Of a DNA stretch of 64,000 bases, positions 42,995 to 54,739 are shown piece after piece. Position 1 is the stretch's first letter; every line of letters begins with the position of its first letter. This DNA is from Armillaria gallica. Its lineage: Eukaryota > Basidiomycota > Agaricomycetes > Agaricales > Physalacriaceae. The notes beneath the pieces were generated by a model. The model worked only from the letters and a program-made list of their open reading frames with translations. It searched no databases and was not told the origin of the DNA. The stretch is from positions 4,252,862-4,316,861 of the forward strand of contig JBANDB010000008.1 of NCBI GenBank assembly GCA_037576215.1, given 5' to 3'. The position numbers and the translations under genes are program-made.

Positions 42995-44804
42995 ATGAGC
43001 ACTCCAGGCCCGACAAAGGACTTTGATCTTATCTCGATCCCTCATAGACTCCGCTACGATCCGACACGACCGTTCCCAGAGTTCGGGATTGGACTCAACC
43101 TATTTTTCGCCTTTGCGTGTACTTTCAGTGCGTCTGCGGTGTGTTTTTCGTGCGAATATATGTTCATTTCCAGTGTCTCAGTTGTAGCGAATCTGTACTA
43201 CTGTCAAGCATTGCTATGTGTGTCTGGGAGTCTTGATAGCAGTGAAATCGTGGAGCTAACATTATTTTCCAGTCGGGTTCTCTGAGTACTTCGGGGTGCT
43301 TTACTCTGATTCCTCCAGAGCCGTCACTCTCGTTCATGCCGGGTTCGTTCAGTTTCGAATTGCCTCAGTTCCACTGATGCTAACGTTGTTATTAGATATG
43401 CTGTAGGACTATTATTTATCGCACCTTCAGGAGACCTCCTTCGACGTCGCCAACTAATGCTCGGGCTCATTTTCTGCTCCACGGCTCTAATGCTCTGCCT
43501 TGCTCTCGCCCCAGACTGGAACACTTTTCCTGCACTATCCTTCCTAGTCGGAACGATCAACGTCGCAACCCAAATACTCATTCCCCTCGCAGCAGACGTC
43601 ATACATCCCGCCCGAAAGTTCTTTTTCTTATCAATCCTTATTTCAGCTTTGGTCATGGGGATGCTTGTCGCGCGGGTTCTTGCAGGGGTGATAGCCGAAT
43701 ATGTCCACTGGCGAGTGGTGTATTACCTTTCGGGAGGTGTGCAGATCATCTTGTTGGTGGCGTGCTATATGACGATCCCCGACTACCCGGCCAAGAATAA
43801 AGGAATGGGGTATTGGGAGCTGATAAAGTCAATGGTGGGCTTTGCAGTGAGAGAGCCACTATTGATTCAGGTACGGTCATATATCCATGTCCGCGTTGTA
43901 AACTTATTATAATTATAGGCATGCCTCGTTAACTTTCTCGCACCAGCAGGCTACTCGAATTTTTGGACCACGCTGACGTTCCTGCTGGGTGGGCCTCCGT
44001 ATAACTATTCTACGTAAGAGTCTTTCTATCTGGCAGCTATTCCGTTTGACAGTGTTTCCTCCTTAGGTTAGTCATCGGGCTTTTCGGACTGGTAGGAATT
44101 GCTGGTGTGTGCTTGACACCATTTGGTAAGTCGAAGCTTGACCCAGATTTGTGTGCTTTGATCACGCCATCTAGCAACTTTGACAATCAAGAAGTTGTAT
44201 CCGTGGCATGGTTCGGTTCTGAGCGCCATACTCTATGTTTGCTTTCAAGGCCTTTTGGTAGGCACGGGCAGAATCCGCTTTGCTTATGTGCGTATCTTGT
44301 CAATCGCAGGGAGCCTACTCTTATTTATGGGATAAGATCCTCCTTGCTATCATAGGAATAACCGTGTTCTGCCGGGTGCTCCAAGTCTCCCTTCAAATGT
44401 CTGTATTCGGGTGAGGGCTTCCCCCTCATTCGTATAATTTCTAGTTACTGATGATGTGGAAAAGCATTTCTAAGGCTGCCATGACCAGACTCAATGCTCC
44501 ACTACTCTTGTCGGTGAGACAGGGTAATCATTGGTGTCGTTTTTGTCTGAAAAACATCTAGTTCTTTCTTGAGCAGGTAATGGGTTCATCTGTGGGTTCG
44601 CGTGTGTTTTTGGAGAGTGGATGGAGAGCGGGAGCGGGGCTATCCCTGGGCTGGACGGGTATTGGTTTTTTTATGCTTCTCGTTCGTGGACCTCATTGTG
44701 AGCGTAAAACATGGTTTGGATACGAGGGTGGATTTGGTGTGAGAAGGGATGTCGAGCAGAAGGGTGAGGAGACAGGCGGGAAGGACTGGACCGAAAGTGT
44801 GTAG
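42995..44804 (+). CDS. MFS transporter, paralogue B
   Basis: Starts MSTPGPTKDFDLISIPHRLRY and follows paralogue A block by block: LYYCQALL, GDLLRRRQLMLG, NVATQILIPLAADVIHPARKFFF, LVMGMLVARVLAGVIAEYVHWRVVYY, TIPDYPAKN, SNFWTTLTFLLGGPPYNYST, and the tail ESGWRAGAGLSLGW...RKTWFGYEGGF. It is closest to the inverted paralogue at 51445-53323. Around 44180-44300 the usual DKLHPW segment reads IKKLYPWHGSVLS in one frame, and donor and acceptor sites are less clear, so the second half may be mis-spliced or slightly damaged. Substrate unknown. Expected location is a membrane. Confidence 0.75.
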
Positions 44805-44898
44805 CAGCACTTGTATGTTATATCGCCGGCGCACATCAACTGTTACCTAGGCTTTATATCTGTATCATCTGTGAGAATTAGCATTCTTTCTATCACAA

Positions 44899-45100
44899 CT
44901 ATCTAAGGACACCAATCTCGCCTAGCTCAAAAAGGGAACGAGGAAATGTATGCTCCATAAGCAGATTGACTCGTTTGCGATCAATGTCGGGGGTAGATAA
45001 GTGAAGAACCATTCCGAATTTCCGAGTTGATATCTCCAAGAAATTTGCTTCGAGACCAAGTAAGTCAGTCAAGTGTGTTCGCACCGGCAGAGTATAGTGG
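44899..45100 (-). pseudogene. Duplicated exon fragment of the adjacent MCT-type transporter
   Basis: The stretch at about 44917-44965 (CACCAATCTCGCCTAGCTCA on the plus strand, then a GAGGAAA-GTATGCTCCA block) repeats 45400-45460, the exon coding SGAYVSSFLTPIFELGEIGDL. It lies just beyond the gene's real stop codon at 45145 and has no continuation of the frame. Confidence 0.65.
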
Positions 45101-45144
45101 ACAAAGCAGTAGTACATGGGCGTAAGTCTAAATCTAGATCATGT

Positions 45145-47091
45145 TCAAAACTTTCCTCTGAGAGTTCCAAGAACAAGATGCCGAACAACATACATCAGTA
45201 CTACCGCGAGCATGATGGTACTACCTGTTTTTTTGGCCATAAGCAAAACTCCAAACAGCATGGAGGGAAACTCTTACCTGCATAATACCCCACGACCTCA
45301 AACCCACCCGTAGCTGTATTAATCGCCCCGGAGATCGGCGGACCGGCAAGCGCGCCAAGGGCCGCTATCGACATCGCCATCCCCGTCCGTCGCCCTAGGT
45401 CACCAATCTCGCCTAGCTCAAATATGGGGGTCAGGAATGAGGAAACGTATGCTCCACTAGAGAAGCTAAGAACATCCATCCTGATAAGCATAACGTCGTG
45501 TGAAAAATGAGGAGCCTACCCATAGATCACAGCTACAACAATCATAGGAGCCAAGCTCCGCGCGAATGGCCAGGCGTATGTGAGGGCAGCTGCTATAATT
45601 GTCATAGGTCCAAAGTAGTTCACAGCACCTATGAGCAAAAGCATCAGAAGTGATTCCAGACGGACAGATGAAACGTCGAGGAACCTATTCGATCGATAAA
45701 GATCCCTGCCACGATCCGTCCGATTCCCGAGCTGGCATTAGCAATAGAGACCATATAGAACGAGATATCGGCCGATACACCATAGGCCGCGGCGCTAACG
45801 CTGATATAGGTCAAGACTAGGAGACGCGCGCAATGAGAGCAAGCGGACAAAAAGTCCGACCGTCCGCACCTGTATACAGTCCCAAGAAAGCGATGAAATT
45901 AGCAATACACCAAATCGTATACGGCGCGCTCTTGAATGCCTTCAGGTTGAGTATACCCCCAGATACATTCACAGGGGGAAGTCGGCGTTTCAACGTCAAG
46001 TTGGCGATACCCAGAGTAAACATTAAGATGAAAGCGATGATCCGCATTGTCCATGGGAACCTGTCAGAGAGACCTTTAAGAGACAACATAATTGTGGGGA
46101 AGGGTGAACACTGACCCTACGGCGTTTATGAGTTTACGAGCAGTTATTGGGATGACAGTACCACCGATCGATGAGCCAGTAGCCATTATACCCAGGGCGA
46201 GCCCCCGTCGCCGTCGGAACCAATGTCCGATGATACCCATGGCTGGGCCAAATATCGTTCCACACGCTAGCTAAATGTAGATTAATATGCGCTTAGAACG
46301 GTTGCGATGAGCCTTTGAAGGGAAGAAGGACGAACCCCAATAGCGAAGCCCTGACAGAGTAGGAAATGCCAGTACTGAGTGCATTGGGCAACCAGAAACG
46401 TCGCGACAACAAGGAGTATGCTTGCTAGGAAGAACGGCAGTTTGAAGTAACCGATGTCGAACATTCGGCCAGTTATTAGACCCGGCATGAAGATGAGGGC
46501 ATACTATTCGACAGTGTCAGTGTTAACACACGAAAAGAGGAGAGGATGGCACCTGAACAGAGCCAATCCAAGCACTAAATGAATGAGCAATGAACAAGAA
46601 CTCAACGACAATCGCAGAAAGACACACATCTTCGAGGAGTCTGAGTCCTTCAACAAAGTTTCTTCGTAGTAAGCCTGGAAGACCTGTTGCTCCGTCGTTA
46701 CGACTTATTTCTATAACGATTCAAAACAAATGAACTCACCCCCCACGCGTTGACATATCCGAATCTGTAGTCGCAAAAAACCAAGTGAGTCCGTCATGAA
46801 CCACTGGAACGAGTCACAACCGGAACTCACGTCGAAAAGGTAGTGCACATCGTCTAAGAATTCATAAGTCGACAAGCCAATCAGTTGTGCAATCAATTTA
46901 GAAAACATTGGACTCACCCCTCCGACAACTAACCAAGCTCTCAACCCACCATCTGGAAAGTCTCCCTCGAAGCCCGTGGGTGGCTTGACCAGGCCATTAT
47001 CCTCCTCTACCTTGGGTTTCCCTGCAGGAGGCTCGTCGATAGTCTTTTCATCGATCGATCGCGTTCGTGTGCGGGGAATTTGCTGGGCCAT
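45145..47091 (-). CDS. Monocarboxylate-transporter-like MFS carrier
   Basis: A fungal MCT/MCH-type carrier. The cytosolic N-terminus ends in FEGDFPDGGLRAWLVVGG, the family's entry motif. TM blocks follow: MCTTFSTFGYVNAWG, AWIGSVQYALIFMPGLITGRMFD, YWHFLLCQGFAIGLACG, GHWFRRRRGLALGIMATGSSIGG (the loop signature), APYTIWCIANFIAFLGLYT, FIDRIG, GEIGDLGRRTGMA and a last TM ending VRHLVLGTLRGKF at the TGA at 45145. Many introns of about 50 nt join in frame. The ATG at 47091 was chosen because it gives the usual short hydrophilic leader; an upstream in-frame extension to 47121 exists. Substrates in the family include monocarboxylates and riboflavin; none can be assigned. No damage seen. Confidence 0.82.
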
Positions 47092-47808
47092 GGTTGCAGA
47101 AAAAATCGAGGAACAGTACACCCTATATAATCTTCTGTCATTAATAATGCACGCGCAAGAAACTTGAGCCGGTACGTCACTTGCGAGTGTTCGCAGATTT
47201 GTGAGTCAGCCTACCAGATTGCCTTCAAGCCTAGATCGTGGGTCCTTCATTGAACGAAGAAGAGAAATCGTAGTTGGTCCTTTTCCGGAGAAGGTGGGGA
47301 AAGAAGGCGACTCCAGGGGGACCTGACGGCGAGGTAAGTACCGGCGGGAATTTGCGTTTATCCGGGAATTTGCAAATTGGTCTCAGCGCGGCAGGCTTTA
47401 AGCGTCTTCGCGTAGAGAGCGCACTTTCAGCGTCGTACCAACGTCGTACCGGACTTCATTCCTCACTTTGCTTGCGCTCTAGTTTGTGGCATCAGCCTTT
47501 GTCACGGACGGATAAGAGGATATACCGTATTCATTGCAAACCTACCAATTGTCTCCAATCTTTCCGCTCATGAGCCGACGCCATAAGGTCCGACAACTTG
47601 AAGACAACGTCAGGCACGAGAACTTTACCTCAGCACGGAACTTGTCATCTATATATTAAGAGAAGTACCGGCCAATCCGTGGTCACGTGGATAATTCGCG
47701 TCTTATCTCGAACTTTACTTTACTCTGTCTCCACTCCAAACACGAAACGCCTTCCCAAACTGGCTGGAGCTCTGGGAACATAATTTGATTTAAGAACCTC
47801 TCCTACCC
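47092..47808. promoter_or_regulatory. Divergent intergenic region
   Basis: Lies between the starts of the MCT-like carrier (minus) and the APH-type kinase (plus), so it holds both promoters. Short frames at 47274-47573 and 47598-47783 have no motif. Confidence 0.4.
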
Positions 47809-48811
47809 ATGGACGGATGCGCTGTGCAGGTATATATTATGTGACTGCTGCCCATAGTCATCTAATAGTTTATATTTTCAGTTTGACGAAAGACAGTTAC
47901 TTGTTTATAGTGACAAAGAGTTGAACCATTTCATCTTGCGATCGCCGCCTGTCCCGATAGACGATGAATTCCAGAGTAGCGTCAGAATACTCTCTTCTTC
48001 ATTTGTGGCCAAATATGTATCACCTCGTCGCTCCCGTGTACCTGCGGACGAGGTGTCGGCAATGAAACTGGCCGAATCGATTGGGATCCGTGTGCCACAG
48101 ATCCACCGCATCGTCCAAGAGACTTGTGCTAGTAGTATTGGTGAGCAGTTCCTCATCATGACCCGAGTGAGGGGGCGCACGCTCCAAGATGCTTGGCTGA
48201 CTCTTAGCTGGTGGTCGACCCTCAATCTTGCGTGGCAGTTGAGGCGATACATCCACGCTATGCGCCAGTGTACCTCCGTAACTGCTGGAGGCCTTGTATC
48301 AGGCTCCGCTTTCTGCAAGTTCTGGGATTTTGACTCGTACGGTCCGGAACTCCATGCATCACCCGAAAACTTGAGGGAGTACATGAACTGGTGGCTCCTT
48401 CGTTTGCCGTCGACGAAACCTCAATTTCACCTTGAACTCAAGCCTTTCTCTACGTTTATGTTCTCTCATATGGACTTACACACGCGGAACATGATGGTCG
48501 ATGAACGAGGGCAACTGTGGCTAATTGATTGGGGGTCGGCGGGATATTATCCTCCTTTCTTTGAGCGGGTGGCTTTACGGATTATGAAATGGTATCTTGC
48601 GGGATGGGGGGGTCGCCTTATGGCTTGGAAGTGGAAATTCTTCCAGTGGTTTTCTGCGGGATCTGTGCCAGATGAGGCAGATTCTCTCAATTTTATCAAA
48701 CTCCGATCGACGAGACAAGCAAATGCCCGGAAAGGGTTTCCGAGCGAACGAGCGACGCGGGAAGCCGAAAGGTGGGTATCTTCGTCTGTGCCCAAGTTGT
48801 CAAGATGCTGA
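47809..48811 (+). CDS. APH-family (aminoglycoside phosphotransferase-like) kinase, intact
   Basis: A 21-nt first exon (47809-47829, MDGCAVQ) is joined by a 52-nt intron to 47882-48811, giving 316 residues. The kinase-like core shows SSFVAKYVSPRR (lysine strand), EVSAMKLAE, the hinge FLIMTRVRGRTL, the catalytic loop SHMDLHTRNMM (H203, D205, N210) and the metal-binding LWLIDWGSAGYYPPFFE. All catalytic positions are present. Such proteins are abundant in Agaricomycetes and their substrates are unknown; antibiotic resistance should not be assumed. The last codons overlap a possible donor (GTGGGT at about 48771), so another short 3' exon is possible. It is unlike the decayed APH gene at 26930-28180 in detail, so they are separate family members. 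Confidence 0.82.
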
Positions 48812-49166
48812 TACAGGATCAGGGCTCGTAGACGACAGATGACGTGACCCATCAAGATATGCGATTTCTTTCGTCTCTCTCCACTTTTAAGTTATAACAA
48901 CGCTCAATGAAGGAGGATATTTCTACGACCGGACGGTTTCGGAATTGTCACTAAATATGGTGTATTCACAAATGTTTTGCCATTCTGTTACATCGTTGTC
49001 GTGCTAAGTTTCAGTCTGAAGGACTCAGAATGGCAGCGGAAGAGGGGATGCTGTTGCAGTATTTAAGAGCAATGCCGGCAAGATGGGGTAGCCCCGGTCT
49101 CAAGATGTCGAGCTTGGTGGCCGCATTGTGTACCACGAAAATGCCTGATTGCCAGCGTACTGTCAA
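48812..49166. other. Convergent intergenic region
   Basis: 3' flanks of the APH-type kinase and of the minus-strand RRM gene. No gene seen. Confidence 0.4.
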
Positions 49167-50782
49167 TCATATATTCAAACCTAGGGCTTGCGTAGCCCGT
49201 CTACGTGTCGATATCCCCCTGGCCCGTCCACTCCCATTTTGAGGTGCAGCCACGGGAACAGGTGTGATATTAAGGCCGCCAAAGAAAGTGACAGGAACGC
49301 CTTCCAATCCTTCAAACCCGTGATTGCCAGATGCCAGAAGTAAGAGCAACTGCATGGCACAGAAAACATCGGGAAAATTGACGATCAAACCGTCTCTGAT
49401 GTTGGATAAGCGAGGCAGGAAAGGCGTGAAAACATAGACGTACATCATCCTGTGCACCCATGCCCCTGGCGACATTTCTCTCAGCAGCCATACATTATAA
49501 TTTGAGAGAGGTTCCCTTGTTTTCAAATACAGCACAGAAGTCATTCCCAGGTCTATTGCGGTGAGGAGACCATAGTGGGGAGCGGGACGTCCGATGTCAT
49601 TGCTGTTCTTCAATTTCGTATGAATACCTAGTTGTTCTGCATCTGAGCGGAACAGTTCCCGAAAGTCATTTGCGTAGTCGGGGGACACAAATTGGATGCA
49701 CTATCCAAAGTTGATATAGGGCCATCTTTATCAAGAAATATTTGAGTACTCACAAAGGAATTGTTCAAGGTAAAGGTGCCATATGCTTTAGCGGGTGATC
49801 CCAGCTTCCGCAAGACCTTTCGTATCGCTGGCATGACCGGCGCCATGTCCTGAACGTCGCTTAGAACAACAGTACTTGGGCGGTTCTGTCCGCGTGTCGG
49901 GATATACCATTCTGGAAGCCAATAGGTGGACGAATCTTGAACATGAGCACTTGCAGTACTGCCATCCTCAAAGCCTGGCAAGCCTTTCCGGAGCGCTGCA
50001 AGAGCCTACAGCAATATTCAGGTAAAAAGAACGAATTCTACGAAGAAATGCGGACCTTAATCGAGGATTCTATATCCAAGTATCGGAACACGAGACCATG
50101 GGATGGCCCCCCAAATCGCGTTTTCTCCACAAACTGAACAGATTCTATCTCTCCATACGTCGATAGAGCGTTCCTGCACGATTCTTCGGTCGGCGGCTCC
50201 TTGTTCCGTCTGCGATAGACATCGTAGCTCACGTTAACCGCTCGAGAGGCATTGTGCAATCCCAAATGTGCGACCGTGGTAGCAAGAAGCTGTGGCGACA
50301 TAAATTGATCCATTTCGCAGGTCATCCCGTATTTCAGCCTCGTATTCAGCTCCTTGATACATCTTGAGGCAGCCCGTGTATTGAAGAACTGAAGCATAAT
50401 ACAGTTGTTTTCGACCGTGGCTCGCTCGATGGGACCGAATTTGATTTCTTCGAGAAGCCTGGTGACAGAGCAATTCGCGGGGACCCCGCGAAAGCAGACA
50501 GTACGAAAATGAGGGCCGTATTCAATTTCAGGGCACTCTGTTATGCCTTCTGGAGGAGTTTCATATATGTAGTCTTGCCATGAGTACAACTGCATTTCCA
50601 AAAATTCGACTGGTCAGCATTTAACATACAAGAACTGAGATTTGCATGCTTACCGTAGGCTGGACCTCGAGAGGAGACAGAGGAGTTGAAGCCCGATGCG
50701 TAAGCGTGCGCGTCAAGACATTTTGGCGAAAGGAATGTGCAAGAATCCGGCTTTGCTGTCGCACTGATAATATTGTGGACAT
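49167..50782 (-). CDS. Two-RRM protein with likely mitochondrial targeting peptide
   Basis: Four exons (50654-50782, 50056-50589, 49754-50005, 49167-49700) give 482 residues. The first exon encodes an arginine/serine-rich, acid-free leader (MSTILSVRQQSRILAHSFRQ...), typical of mitochondrial import. Two RRM-like folds follow. One is at about residues 60-130 (RTVCFRGVPANCSVTRLLEEI...NNCIMLQFFNTRAASRCIKEL). The other is at about 155-230 (RAVNVSYDVY...ALSTYGEIESVQFVEK...HGLVFRYLDIESSIKALAAL). The C-terminal half matches nothing I know. A role in mitochondrial RNA metabolism or translation is inferred from leader plus RRMs. The dispersed repeat at 50865-51240 lies about 85 bp upstream of the start codon and so overlaps the probable promoter. 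Confidence 0.72.
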
Positions 50783-50864
50783 GGTAGCGGTCCGGTGTTT
50801 CCGCTTAGAAAATTGTCTGCTTACGTCATCGCGTACTGTGTGTAATGGAAGTGAATGGACTGAG

Positions 50865-51240
50865 CAAGGGTGCTCCGGAATGTCGGCCCGGCACATCCGG
50901 TAGGGTGGTTGGTTGGCTCCGGAGGGGCTGAAAAAAATTTCTGAGGGGAGCCTTTGGGTGCTCTTAGAACTTAAGAAAATAAATTTTGAATTATACTTTT
51001 CATAGAACATGAGTGTACTCAACGACTATGGTAAGATATCACCAGGAAAGTGACAAAACAAGATGATGGACAGATGTGCGGGACATGGCGGAGTCTGACC
51101 CAAAAGTAGACATATGATGTCATTACACAGCCCTATATATAGGTATACTAGAGTCACGTGGTTGGTTGGTTCCAACCCACCGGCCTGAAATAAATATTTC
51201 GACCTTATGTGTAAAATATTATTTCCCGAGCACCCTTGGG
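50865..51240. repeat. Dispersed repeat, copy B, in the promoter of the RRM gene
   Basis: Second copy of the repeat at 2975-3433: the same GC-rich head (GGAATGTCGGCCCGGCACAT), the TAGGGTGGTTGGTTG block, the CTATATATAGGTATA block and the CGGCCTGAAATAAAT tail, in the same orientation and order. Central parts have diverged. The 21-nt inverted end seen in copy A is not found here. Confidence 0.75.
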
Positions 51241-51444
51241 ACTGAGTGGATACAGTTGTGGAGCCACGGCGCTCGTTTTTATTCTACCTGAACGAGAAAA
51301 TGTCAAACCAATCGATGAAGTATACAGGAAATTGTTTTTCTGATCTCATAGGTCTAATTCTGGGTAACAGCGATCCAGTAAAAGATCGGCGGCCAATATT
51401 TACAGGTATGCGCACAATGATGTCGATAGATCACTGGAGTGCTG

Positions 51445-53323
51445 CTATGCATCAGTAGAGTCCTTCTCGTCCGCCGTCTGGTCCTTCTGTTTATCATATT
51501 TTCTCACACTAAATCCACCCTCATATCCAAACCATGTTTTTCGTTCGCAATGAGGTCCACGAATGAGCAGCAGAAGGAACCCAAGTCCTATCCAGCCCAG
51601 CGATAACCCCGCTCCCGCTCTCCACCCATTCTCCAAAAACACACGTGAACCCACAGATGAACCCATGACTTGCCCGAGGAAGAACTGGAAGCCTTTCAGA
51701 TGAAAATGATACCAATGATAACTTCGTCTCACCGATAAAAGTAGCAAAGCATTCAGTCGGGTCGTAGCTGCCGTAGAAATACTTTACCAGATCGTCAGTC
51801 ACTAAAAGTATACGAGAGAAATGGAGAAACACACCTGAATACGGACATTTGAAGGGAGACTTGGAGAACCCGGCAGAACACAACTATTCCTATGATAGCA
51901 AGGAGGATCTTATCCCAAAAACAGGGTCAGCTCGCTGCGAGTAATGATCAAGTAAAGTTGCCCACGGAAGCGAAATGGAGACCGGCCGCAGCTACTAAGA
52001 GGCCTTGGAAACAAGCATAAAGTATGGTACCCAGGACTGATCCATACCACGGATGCAACTTGTCGATCGTTAGAGTTGCTAGACAGTATGATGATGAGAA
52101 AAAAATATACAGAGACAGGTCAAGGATGAACTTACCTAGCGGCGTCAAGCATACGCCAGCAATCCCCACAAGTCCGAAAAGCCCGATAACTAACCTAGAA
52201 AAAGCACCGTTTAAGTAGTGAGTACTGCCACTGCGTAGAAGTTGCTTACGAAGAATAGTTGTACGGGGGACCGCCCAGCAAAAATGTCAGCGTGGTCCAA
52301 AAATTCGAGTACCCGGCTGATGCGAGAAAGTTAACGAGGCATGCCTATATACTTAATCATAAGTTTACAACGTAGATCGCGACCAAATGATCCCACCTGA
52401 ATCAGTAATGGCTCTCCCACTGCAAAGCCCACCATAGACTTTATCAGCTCCCAATATCCCATTCCTTTATTCTTGGCCGGGTAGTCCGGGATCGTCGTAT
52501 AGCACACCACTAACACGATGACTTGCACCCCTACCGCAAGGTAATACACCACTCGCCAGTCGGCGTATTCGGCTATCACCCCTGCGAGAACCCGCGCGAC
52601 AAGCATCCCCATGACCAACGCAGAGATGAGAATTGATAAGAAAAAGAACCTTCGGGTCGGATGTACGACATCTGCTGCGAGGGGAATGAGTATTTGGGTT
52701 GCGACATTGATTGTTCCAGCTAGGAAGGAAAGTGCAAGAAACGCATTCCAGGCGGGGACGAGAGCAAGACAGAGCATCAGAGTGGTGGAACAGAAAATAA
52801 GCCCGAGTATTAGTTGGCGGCGGCGAAGGAGGTCTCCTAAGGGTGCGATAAAGAATAGCCCCGCAGCATATCTACATGACGTGAGCATCGGTGGAATTTG
52901 GGTAGATAAAAAACGGACGAACCCAGCATGAACGAAAGTGACGGCTCTGGAATAAATGTCGGATTAGCAAGAATAGAAAAAAGCGGTATGACTTACCTGG
53001 AAGACTCAGAATATGGCACCCCGAACTCCTCAGAGAACTGGACTGGAATGTAAAGTTAGCTCCACCATCTTACTGATGTCGAGACTCCCAGACGCACATA
53101 GCAATGTTTGACAGTAGTACAGATTTGCTACAACTGTGATCATAGAAATGAGCAATATACTGAAATAAAGGCGCATGAAAGACGTACCAAATGTGCACGC
53201 AAACGCGAAAAGCAGAATACGTCCAATCCCAAACTCAGGAAACGGCCGTTTTGGATCATAGCGTAGTCTTTGAGGGATAGGAATAAAGTCAAAATCCTTT
53301 CTCGGGCCTGAGGCACTCATCAT
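51445..53323 (-). CDS. MFS transporter, paralogue C
   Basis: Closest relative of paralogue B, inverted. It starts at 53323 (or the next ATG, 53320) with MSASGPRKDFDFIPIPQRLRY. Readable blocks: LYYCQTLL, AAGLFFIAPLGDLLRRRQLILG, NVATQILIPLAADVVHPTRRFFF, LVMGMLVARVLAGVIAEYADWRVVYY, TIPDYPAKN, SNFWTTLTFLLGGPPYNYS, DKLHPWYGSVLGTILYACFQ, and the tail GQVMGSSVGSRVFLENGWRAGAGLSLGW...RKTWFGYEGGF. Introns are short and conserved in position with the other copies. No inactivating change was found. Substrate unknown; it should sit in the plasma or an organelle membrane. Confidence 0.83.
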
Positions 53324-54739
53324 CAATGTGATAGTAAACTTGGAGTCGACATCCTCAGTATTTATGCAGCGATAGCCCCTCGTACCTCAATGGTTGAGAA
53401 AGGGAAAGTCCGCTGCAATTACGAACCCGAGCGCCAAGTAATGCCTTGGCATGCTTCTCGTATATCCATCGCAGAAGGAAAGCGAATGCATAAGAGTCGT
53501 GTAGGACGGTGTCTAGGTGCATTCTAGGAAAAACAGTCCAGTTGGATAATAGACACCAGTATCTGCGATGAACTGTGGTGGAGCGCCCTTCTGGATCCTA
53601 TACGCAGTCTGCTGTGGCGCAGAAGGATGTGCTCTTAAACGTTTATGTCTGTAAGATGACGCAGAAGCCGACGGGGACGCCTATGCGTACGTGTATTTAC
53701 ACGAACTCTTGGCACGCAAAAGCGGAGCATTGAACCGAATATTGGTGTTAAATGCCTTTTCTAGGGGATCCAGGCTGTAAAGTATTATTCCGATGCCATG
53801 CTATGGGTGTTGCGTAGTTCGCTTTCATGCCTTCAGAGTCTATGCATATGAATCGTCGGAAACAGAGAATGTTGTTTATACCGGTGCCGCTTCTGCAAGA
53901 AGAATGGCGTCGGTAGAGTAACGTTATCGTTTATACGATACGTACGCTATAAAGAATCGAGAGCTCTCCACAATGGGAAAGCATCCCGGTGCCTGTATTT
54001 GATGAGCGCAGCACCGATATCACGAAGCACAGGCCTCCGGAACGTGTACACGCCGTATCCGTAGACGATGTTTCGATAGGATCAACCTGAAGACGATCTT
54101 CCGTTAAACGGAAGCCAAGCGCAAGCGGTAAAAAAAAGAACGAACACCACGGATTGCCGGTTCCAGCATTAACGAGTAGGTGACGACCCGGAGCATCGTT
54201 CGCTCGCTCAACAAATTCAACATGGCTACAACCTCTTCCGCAGTAGCCGACCTCCAAAGAACTAATTATGTTTGTTTTCCTGATGGAAACTTAATGAGTT
54301 AACGAGAACGACAGCATGAATTAATTTCGAGCTACCTGGATATCAACTCAATATACGCCTTAGAGCGTTTGAACGGCTGTTATCAATGAATAATACCCAA
54401 AGTACTGATATATGACGTAGATGGGTCCATCCAGAGTTAATCAAAGCACAGGGAGAGCGTTCGAGTCCGCGAGGATATCACGCGAACCGGGTCAGCAGAT
54501 GAGGTTCAACGGAAAGATTCGATACGGTGTCTAGCTGCAACTTGCCATGTACCACGGATAACGGATGGTCACATTGATCGGCTTCATAAACATTGTCTTC
54601 CTTTGCAACATGAAACTCCGTATTAACCCCATCGTTTTAGTCAACCTGGATAAGGACATCAGCACCCTTCCCAAGGACAACATATGCCGTAGACGTACCT
54701 ATACTGCTCTGTGCACTATTACGTTCGGTTTTTTTTTTT
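53324..54739. other. Intergenic region
   Basis: 1.4 kb with only motif-less frames (for example minus 53931-54257 and plus 54565-54747). The first part holds the promoter of MFS carrier C. Nothing else recognised. Confidence 0.45.

Noticed and set aside
47809..48811. Antibiotic resistance gene
   Set aside because: The APH fold is widespread in fungi with other substrates; nothing here indicates drug phosphorylation.
53931..54257. 108-codon minus-strand frame as a gene
   Set aside because: No motif, no conserved exon neighbours, and composition like the surrounding non-coding DNA.
54440..54490. tRNA gene suggested by GCGTTCGAGTCCGCG
   Set aside because: No matching A box at the right distance and no cloverleaf could be drawn.
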